Below are positions 58,398-64,000 of a DNA stretch of 64,000 bases, piece after piece. Numbering within the stretch: the first letter of the stretch is position 1; every line of letters starts with the position of its first letter. The stretch spans positions 1-64,000 of the forward strand of contig CALYQQ010000006.1 in the NCBI GenBank assembly GCA_945288535.1, in the 5' to 3' direction. The notes beneath the pieces are model-generated. The model was not told the DNA's origin, did not search any database, and saw nothing but the letters and a program-made list of their open reading frames with translations. The translations under genes and the position numbers were made by a program. This DNA comes from an uncultured Enterobacterales bacterium (lineage in GTDB: Bacteria; Pseudomonadota; Gammaproteobacteria; Enterobacterales; CALYQQ01).

Positions 58398-59647
58398 GTA
58401 TACGCCAATCAATCGTTGCTGGGTATGGAATTTATACTGAATACGCGGACAACCCTGAAGCATTGATTGAGGGGTTAATTCATCATAAACAGGTAAAACG
58501 CCAGCATTATATCAAAAATGTACATAATCACGACTTAGAGTTACTTCGATTAACCAGAAATCCTGACTTTGTTCCTTTTCCTAAGCAACCAATGGCGAAA
58601 GTTCGAACCTTGCGGATGGAATTTATTCTAGATCTTTTGGAACGCGTCATTGAACAAGCCCTAAATCGAGCTAACATGGATAAAAAATATCTTCAAGGTA
58701 AAAAAGTTCGTGTTTATCTCACTGGGCATGGTTTGCGAACCAATTTAATTGATACTGTACTCTACAATATTCGCAATGATGAGGAGGATTTGCTGTTATA
58801 TCCCAATATCAAAGAAAACAGTAGCAAAAATTATGCACAGGATAAATTGGCGACGAAATTAGCGGAGCAATATCATCTTTCTTGGCTACCTATAACTGTC
58901 TATAGTGCAAGTTGTTCAAGTTTGAGCGCCATTCATATGGCAAATAATCTTATTGAAAAAGGAATTGCTGATATCTGTTTACTTATTGGATGGACTGATA
59001 CTTTATTACAAGACTTATTATTTCTTGGTTCACAAAATTTATTAAGCACAGGAAAAGAACAACCCTTTTCTCTTGAGGAACATGGCATTTTGCCCGCTAA
59101 TGTTGCGACTGCTTTCTTATTAGAAAACAGACAACATGCTGAACAACGTGGCATGAAACCGCGTTACTGGTTACACCATACTTCGTCACAACAAAGTAGT
59201 GGTGGTCGTGGCAGTACTTCATTTTCGGCTGATTTTCGTTTCGTAGCAAATATAATTAAAGACGTATTAAATAAATCAGATTTACAACCTAACGATATTG
59301 GTTGTGTTTTTCCCCATGCTAATGGGGTATATGCCAGTGATAAATCAGAAATACAAGCAATACAGAAGATCTGGGGAAATAATACTGTACCAATTGTGAG
59401 TTATAAAGGACAGATAGGATATATGTCTACCAATAGTACTATTGTTGATTTAATTATTGCAATAAAAACACTAGCACAATCAAGGATCATTCCTTTTATA
59501 ACGAAACATAAATTGAGCTCTACTATCCCCTTAAATTTTATTAATGATTGTTCACCTATCGAACTTAAAACACCTCATATTATGAAGATTACTTTAGGTA
59601 TGGAGGGGTCGGTTATAGCCTGTATGTTATCGCGTTTAGATAACTAG
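58394..59647 (+). CDS. Ketosynthase-like protein with a partial active site
   Basis: 417 residues of thiolase fold. Cys174 in VYSASCSSLSAIHMA and His308 in VFPHANGVYASDKSE sit at the first two catalytic positions; the third, normally GHxxG, reads GQIGYMSTNS and lacks the His. It may condense poorly, transfer acyl groups or prime the chain. Start overlaps the stop of the fused KS, so translation is coupled. TTxGRG-type loop GGRGSTSFSADF is notable. Confidence 0.78.
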   Translation: MSIRQSIVAGYGIYTEYADNPEALIEGLIHHKQVKRQHYIKNVHNHDLELLRLTRNPDFVPFPKQPMAKVRTLRMEFILDLLERVIEQALNRANMDKKYLQGKKVRVYLTGHGLRTNLIDTVLYNIRNDEEDLLLYPNIKENSSKNYAQDKLATKLAEQYHLSWLPITVYSASCSSLSAIHMANNLIEKGIADICLLIGWTDTLLQDLLFLGSQNLLSTGKEQPFSLEEHGILPANVATAFLLENRQHAEQRGMKPRYWLHHTSSQQSSGGRGSTSFSADFRFVANIIKDVLNKSDLQPNDIGCVFPHANGVYASDKSEIQAIQKIWGNNTVPIVSYKGQIGYMSTNSTIVDLIIAIKTLAQSRIIPFITKHKLSSTIPLNFINDCSPIELKTPHIMKITLGMEGSVIACMLSRLDN

Positions 59648-59672
59648 AATTGCATCTAAGGTGACTCGAAAT

Positions 59673-60743
59673 ATGGCAAATCCAATGATGATAAATGAAC
59701 AGAGTGTTGCATTAGTTGGCTTTTCGATACTTGAAGCAAGTTCTAATTTTTCTTCATTTCAACCTAGTTATATTAATGCATGGGAAGATACACTATTTGC
59801 GCAAAGTCAAAAGATAACAGGCCGTAAGAATTGGTTATTTAATCGATTTGGTATGGATGAAAAACATACTTATCGGAATGCCAGTTATCGTGATGCGTTA
59901 AATGGTATGTCAATGTGTTGCAAACAAGCGTTTAAAACGATCCCTTCCCCTTTACAAGCAAAAATGCGTAAAGGCAAACTCGGGCTACTTTACTTTGACT
60001 CATGGGGAGAACCTTCCATTTATGAGATTGTTAATAGCTGGCGCGATTCAATAAGTGTAGATATGTTACCCAAATCGATTGCTCGTGATTATTCGGTACA
60101 AGATTTTTCATTTAAAACTCGTGGAGAGCGCAATGGGGCATTGCAGTGTTTGCGTGCTGCTATAGACATTTTAAAAAGTGAAATTGTTGATACGGTCATT
60201 GTCTGCGGATTATATCGGAGTTTTCCGCCACTTGTGTTTTCTGAAGCTTTTTCTACTGAAAAAGCAAAGCTATATAAACCCCATAATAGTCAATATATTA
60301 TAGAACGGATTGGTTGTATGATATTACGCAATGATGATAATGCCTTACGTCATCTATCAATAACTGATTATTTTCGATTACCCAAAAACCAACGTAAACA
60401 ACGTCAATTGTTAACAGAGAAATGGCACTCGTTGATTGTTCCGGAAACACAAGGAATTTATGGTGGCGTATTACCATGGCAAATCGTAAGCCATATTGAA
60501 GAGCAAGCAGCACGTAGCCTTCAACCTTCAATTAATTATTACAATACGTTTAATTGCTATGGTGAAAGTGGCTGTATCAATCCATTTATGGCTATCCATC
60601 ATGCTTTTACTCATATGGAAAAAAGCATCACTGACCAAAATAAAGCGGAGCGTCCATCTCATTCAGCAAATTTTGTACATAGCATTATTAATGCTCAAGA
60701 TAAGTATAATGGTGTATGGTTAGTCGAATGCTGGCAAAAATAG
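59673..60743 (+). CDS. Degenerate ketosynthase/thiolase-fold protein
   Basis: About 356 residues. The ATG at 59673 has AAGGTGA eight bases upstream and is preferred over the in-frame GTG at 59661. Traces of the KS fold: VALVGFSIL at the start, AAIDILKSEIVDTVIVCGLY where KS has the DVALAGG strand, ERIGCMILR, and NCYGESGCINPFMAIHHA at the place of GHxxGAAG. No catalytic Cys or His pattern is visible. It may be a structural partner of the KS proteins. Assignment is by topology and weak. Confidence 0.6.
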   Translation: MANPMMINEQSVALVGFSILEASSNFSSFQPSYINAWEDTLFAQSQKITGRKNWLFNRFGMDEKHTYRNASYRDALNGMSMCCKQAFKTIPSPLQAKMRKGKLGLLYFDSWGEPSIYEIVNSWRDSISVDMLPKSIARDYSVQDFSFKTRGERNGALQCLRAAIDILKSEIVDTVIVCGLYRSFPPLVFSEAFSTEKAKLYKPHNSQYIIERIGCMILRNDDNALRHLSITDYFRLPKNQRKQRQLLTEKWHSLIVPETQGIYGGVLPWQIVSHIEEQAARSLQPSINYYNTFNCYGESGCINPFMAIHHAFTHMEKSITDQNKAERPSHSANFVHSIINAQDKYNGVWLVECWQK

Positions 60744-60823
60744 TAAAATAATTAATGTGTTAAACAGTAACTATATAATAACAAGGCTAATTTAACTAGG
60801 AATCAATAACAGGGATCGTTATT

Positions 60824-61588
60824 ATGAAAGTCATTATTAATGCATTTTCGCTTATAATATTGTGTGGTATTAGTTTTACTACCCATGCAACTGATTATTC
60901 AGCAAATTATCGATTAATTGCAAAAAATAATGGCAAAGAGATCGGTTTTTATCGCGTTAGCTTAAAAAGACTAACAAAACCGCATCTCTATCAGCAACAA
61001 GGCGAAATCTATTTTACTTACCCAGGCTTGTTAAAAAATGTCGTTTATCACTATAAAGACATAGTCTTATTTGATAAGCAATTAGGTGTTATTTCTCTTG
61101 CTATTGATATCCAAGATAAAACCAACATAAAAATTAACGGATTTCGTTCTAAAGAAGGCAATCAATTAATCTTAAGAAAGTTCTCTCCTGATGAGGATAA
61201 TAAATTACTTGAAGAAAAAATAGTTGATCGAGATGAATACGATCTTACATTATTTGCCTTTCGTTTTCCAAAACCTTGTGACAATACTGCGGCAGCACAT
61301 CCACCCTATAAAGCAAGAATATTAGATGTTGTAAATTGGCGGATTACTTCTTTTGCCAGTACTTTTATTCCTTCTGATAAAAGAGCTAATTATATACCTA
61401 GCGTATCTTGGCCTACCATATCTAATGCTTGCTTATTTTTAGTAAAGAGCCACGATAATAAAGGCGATCGTATCTCATGGATTTCTCCTGAGGGTTACCT
61501 TATTTATGAAACAACATCACTGTATAACATGATTTTGGATGAGGGAAATTCAACTCTTCCTATCCCATCATTGGGAATAATGAAATGA
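60824..61588 (+). CDS. Secreted protein of the export module (periplasmic, possibly lipid carrier-like)
   Basis: 254 residues with a Sec signal peptide (1-22: MKVIINAFSLIILCGISFTT, cut after THA). The mature part starts TDYSANYRLIAKNNGKEIGF and is rich in beta-strand-like stretches (YRVSLKRLTK, YHYKDIVLFDKQLGVISLAI), as in LolA-like or DUF6134-like periplasmic proteins. There are two cysteines. Its stop overlaps the ABC ATPase start by four bases, so the two act together. It could carry a hydrophobic product or sort a lipoprotein; this is inferred from context. Confidence 0.65.
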   Translation: MKVIINAFSLIILCGISFTTHATDYSANYRLIAKNNGKEIGFYRVSLKRLTKPHLYQQQGEIYFTYPGLLKNVVYHYKDIVLFDKQLGVISLAIDIQDKTNIKINGFRSKEGNQLILRKFSPDEDNKLLEEKIVDRDEYDLTLFAFRFPKPCDNTAAAHPPYKARILDVVNWRITSFASTFIPSDKRANYIPSVSWPTISNACLFLVKSHDNKGDRISWISPEGYLIYETTSLYNMILDEGNSTLPIPSLGIMK

Positions 61589-62295
61589 ATATAAAAAACA
61601 TACAAGAATTACCCGTTATTCATATTAATAATGCCAGCAAAATTTATGGTTCTGGTTATAGTACAGTGCATGCTATGCGTAATGTATCATGTTCAATTAA
61701 TGCTGGTGAATATGTTGCACTTTGTGGACCATCCGGTAGTGGTAAAAGCACATTATTAAATTTAATGGTAGGTATTGATACACCAACAACTGGAAACATC
61801 CATTTATTAGCACAAGATTTATCTCTACTAAATGATAAAGAAATATCAATATTGCGAGCAAATTCTGTTGGATTTATTTTCCAATTTTTTAATTTATTAC
61901 CGGTATTGACTGTTTTTGATAATGTTTATTATCCATTAATGTTAAATGGTTATAGTCGCTCTATGGCGAAAGATCGTGTTATGGACATTATTGATAAAGT
62001 GGGATTAACAAAACATTATATGCGTCGCCCTGGTGAACTTTCTGGTGGTCAACAACAACGTGTTGCTATTGCAAGAGCATTAGTAAAAAACCCTGCTTTA
62101 GTTGTTGCTGATGAACCTACAGGAAATCTGGATACAAAGACAGGATATGAGATCAGTGAACTGCTACTCAATATGAATGCAGTGTTAAAAACAACATTTG
62201 TTATATCGACACATTCGATGATGATGCGTGATACCGCGCAACGTGTTATTGATATTGAAGATGGTTCAATAATTGACGATAGGATATTAAGATGA
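61585..62295 (+). CDS. ABC transporter ATPase (LolD/MacB type)
   Basis: 236 residues, a complete nucleotide-binding subunit of the LolD/FtsE/MacB class. Walker A CGPSGSGKSTLL, Q-loop FIFQFFNLLPVLT, signature ELSGGQQQRVAIARALV, Walker B LVVADEPTGNLDTKTG and the His switch STHSMMM. It overlaps both neighbours by four bases (ATGA). Energises the FtsX-like permease starting at 63002. Confidence 0.93.
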   Translation: MNIKNIQELPVIHINNASKIYGSGYSTVHAMRNVSCSINAGEYVALCGPSGSGKSTLLNLMVGIDTPTTGNIHLLAQDLSLLNDKEISILRANSVGFIFQFFNLLPVLTVFDNVYYPLMLNGYSRSMAKDRVMDIIDKVGLTKHYMRRPGELSGGQQQRVAIARALVKNPALVVADEPTGNLDTKTGYEISELLLNMNAVLKTTFVISTHSMMMRDTAQRVIDIEDGSIIDDRILR

Positions 62296-63002
62296 AAATA
62301 AAAAAAATGATCTCATTATTATTAATATCATCTTTAAGCTTACATATAGCACTATTGTCCGCCCAAAGCGTAAAAGAATATATGGTTGATAGTGAGGCTG
62401 CATTGATACGTCTATCACAGACAATGAATAATAGCGCTCGCAATCGCAGTATTATCACTATTAACACATCAACATCATTAAGTGAGTTAACACTGTCAAC
62501 CGATACCTTAAAATTATGGATTGAACAAAATCCTAACGACCTATTTGCCAAGATGTATTACGGCTATGGGCTTTTATTCCTTTCAAGTCATTATCAGAAA
62601 AATAAAAACTATATGCGTGCCGCTGAACTCTCGAAGCAAGGATTTTTCTATATTGATGAAGCGGCTGAACAAAAACCTGATGCGTGGAGATTACGTTATT
62701 TGCGCGCCAGGATGGATAGTTTTGTACCTACAGATGAAGGACGTTGTGTTATTGCGCTAAACGATTTGAAAACGCTTAATGGAACTCAACATTTACCTAA
62801 TGATTTAAAAGGGATTATTGCTTATTTATACATCAATGCATTAATACATTGTCAACAATCGGATCAAGCAAAAAAAATAGAGACGCAGTTAGGTGAGTTG
62901 CCTGGGCATGGTAATTTATTTGCTCAACTAAATCATGTTGTTCCTTTTTTAACTGAGGAAGAGATTTCAAATATCCTCCAATTTGCTCTAGAAGGTAAAT
63001 AA
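62292..63002 (+). CDS. Secreted helical protein of the export module
   Basis: 236 residues with a signal peptide (about 1-26, MISLLLISSLSLHIALLSAQ). The rest looks all-helical with TPR-like spacing (LWIEQNPNDLFAKMYYGYGL, AAELSKQGFFYIDEAAEQKP, WRLRYLRARMDSF). I do not recognise a family. It lies between the ATPase and permease and is coupled to both by overlapping start/stop codons, so it is probably a periplasmic part of the same machine. Confidence 0.7.
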   Translation: MKIKKMISLLLISSLSLHIALLSAQSVKEYMVDSEAALIRLSQTMNNSARNRSIITINTSTSLSELTLSTDTLKLWIEQNPNDLFAKMYYGYGLLFLSSHYQKNKNYMRAAELSKQGFFYIDEAAEQKPDAWRLRYLRARMDSFVPTDEGRCVIALNDLKTLNGTQHLPNDLKGIIAYLYINALIHCQQSDQAKKIETQLGELPGHGNLFAQLNHVVPFLTEEEISNILQFALEGK

Positions 63003-64000
63003 TGTTGACGACTGCACTATTTTATATTTCTAATCTCATTATGGCGTATGCCCTATTATTAATGCTTTATACTTGCATTACTCGGCCAACAGATGTGCGA
63101 TATACACTACTTAGTTTGATAAAGCAACGTCGTCGCTCAACGGTTACATTATTAGCCATCATTATGGGAGGGGTTGCAGTTTTTATTTTTGGCGGCTTCG
63201 TACAATATTCATTTTGGCAATTGAAAGAGCAAACAATCAGAACAAATATTGGGCATATTCAGCTTTATAAAGAAGGTTATCTAAAGAGTGGGTCACCAAC
63301 AACTTCGTTAAATTACACTATCTCAAATTATGATGAAATTAAAACTTTATTAGTAAATGACCCGAATATTGGACCAAATATTAAGGCAATAACTGGTCAA
63401 TTGAATTTTTCTGGCATTATATCGCAATACGATAAAGGCATTTCTACTTTTTTTAGTGGTGTAGGTATTGAACCCGAAAGCTCATTAATACTTGGATCGT
63501 TAGATAGAGTTATTTCTGGTAGTGATTTATCACGTATAATGACACATCAGATCACCATCGGCTCCGGAGTCTCAAATTTATTATCTGCAGGTTATCAGGA
63601 TTGGGTTGATATGTTAGTAGTTAATCCTAATGGCGGACAGGATGCCATGTCAGTAAAAATACGCGGTGTATTTCAGTCTGGTATAAAAGAATATGATGAA
63701 ACCGCAATTAAAATGCCATTAGAAACAGCGCAACATCTATTACAAACAACGGATATTACTAAAATTATTATACTTCTTAATGATACAGAGCAAACAAATA
63801 ATGTTATCGAAAATATTGCTAAATTGATCAAGCAGCATAATTTATCACTGGAATATAAACCTTGGAATGAATTAGCAGTTTATTATCACCAAGTCGTCAA
63901 CCTCTTTGAGGGGATTTTCTTCTTCATTAAATCAATCGTTAGCATCATCGTGATCTTTATGATCAGTAATACATTAATGATGAATGTTATTGAGCGTACT
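63002..64000 (+). CDS. FtsX-like ABC permease (N-terminal part, runs off the window)
   Basis: 333 codons to the window edge, start overlapping the previous stop (TAATG). A first membrane helix at about 7-27 is unusual for the class. A second at about 48-70 (TLLAIIMGGVAVFIFGGFVQ) is the typical first FtsX/MacB helix, preceded by the basic segment SLIKQRRRS. A periplasmic domain of about 230 residues follows, then FEGIFFFIKSIVSIIVIFMI and NTLMMNVIERT, which starts the family motif ERTREIG. Partner of the ATPase at 61585, giving a LolCDE- or MacB-like complex. Confidence 0.9.
   Translation, partial: MLTTALFYISNLIMAYALLLMLYTCITRPTDVRYTLLSLIKQRRRSTVTLLAIIMGGVAVFIFGGFVQYSFWQLKEQTIRTNIGHIQLYKEGYLKSGSPTTSLNYTISNYDEIKTLLVNDPNIGPNIKAITGQLNFSGIISQYDKGISTFFSGVGIEPESSLILGSLDRVISGSDLSRIMTHQITIGSGVSNLLSAGYQDWVDMLVVNPNGGQDAMSVKIRGVFQSGIKEYDETAIKMPLETAQHLLQTTDITKIIILLNDTEQTNNVIENIAKLIKQHNLSLEYKPWNELAVYYHQVVNLFEGIFFFIKSIVSIIVIFMISNTLMMNVIERT

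Noticed and set aside
52205-64000. Aryl polyene (APE) cluster
   Set aside because: It shares the KS/CLF/KR/DH logic and a secreted carrier-like protein, but within the window there is no AMP-ligase, ammonia-lyase, glycosyltransferase or MMPL-type exporter, and the KS and CLF are fused. The right part is not visible, so this is provisional.

Overview
The window is AT-rich chromosomal DNA, roughly one third G+C by eye, from a gammaproteobacterium of the order Enterobacterales. The backbone keeps the Escherichia coli gene neighbourhoods ppc-argE-argCB..H, metF-metL-metB-metJ-rpmE-priA-cytR-ftsN-hslVU-menA-rraA-zapB-glpFK-glpX, ytfB/fklB next to rpsF-priB-rpsR-rplI, and rlmB-rnr-purA. argG lies inside the arg cluster. 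With the low G+C content and long gene-poor spacers, this suggests a Morganellaceae-type lineage such as Arsenophonus or a relative of Providencia or Proteus. The genus is inference.

Layout. 1-1175: start of an unrecognised acidic gene on the minus strand with perfect 165-bp tandem repeats. 2404-2937: ecotin. 3393-10269: a peptide-export locus with a 49-residue double-glycine leader peptide, an acyltransferase-like protein, a C39-peptidase ABC exporter, a MacA-type adaptor and a MacB-type ABC pump. 10724-19829: arginine genes argHGBC with divergent argE, then ppc. 20415-25852: methionine genes metF, metL, metB and the repressor metJ. 26061-39859: rpmE, priA, cytR, ftsN, hslVU, menA, rraA, zapB, glpFK and glpX. 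39860-41241: a gene-poor break in synteny. 41242-51100: fklB, ytfB, rplI-rpsR-priB-rpsF, an orphan secreted protein, rlmB, rnr and purA. 52205-64000: an accessory locus that runs off the window, with AcpS, a FabG-like reductase, a FabA/FabZ-like dehydratase, an acyl carrier protein, a GcvT-like protein, a fused double ketosynthase, two more ketosynthase-like proteins, and an export module (secreted protein, ABC ATPase, secreted helical protein, FtsX-like permease).

Two accessory systems stand out. The peptide locus looks like a class II microcin-type system: the peptide is trimmed at Gly-Gly by the C39 exporter and possibly passed to MacAB for outer-membrane export. The right-hand locus looks like a highly reducing type II polyketide or polyene system in which the catalytic ketosynthase and its inactive chain-length-factor-like partner are fused in one polypeptide, coupled to a Lol-like ABC module. 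Neither product can be named from sequence.

Regulation that can be read directly includes a tandem pair of ArgR boxes with 21-bp spacing between argC and argE, MetJ boxes before metF and between metB and metJ, a sigma-32 type promoter plus a 22-nt hairpin before hslVU, and a sigma-70 promoter with an S6:S18-type leader before rpsF. No tRNA, rRNA, CRISPR array, insertion sequence or prophage was seen.
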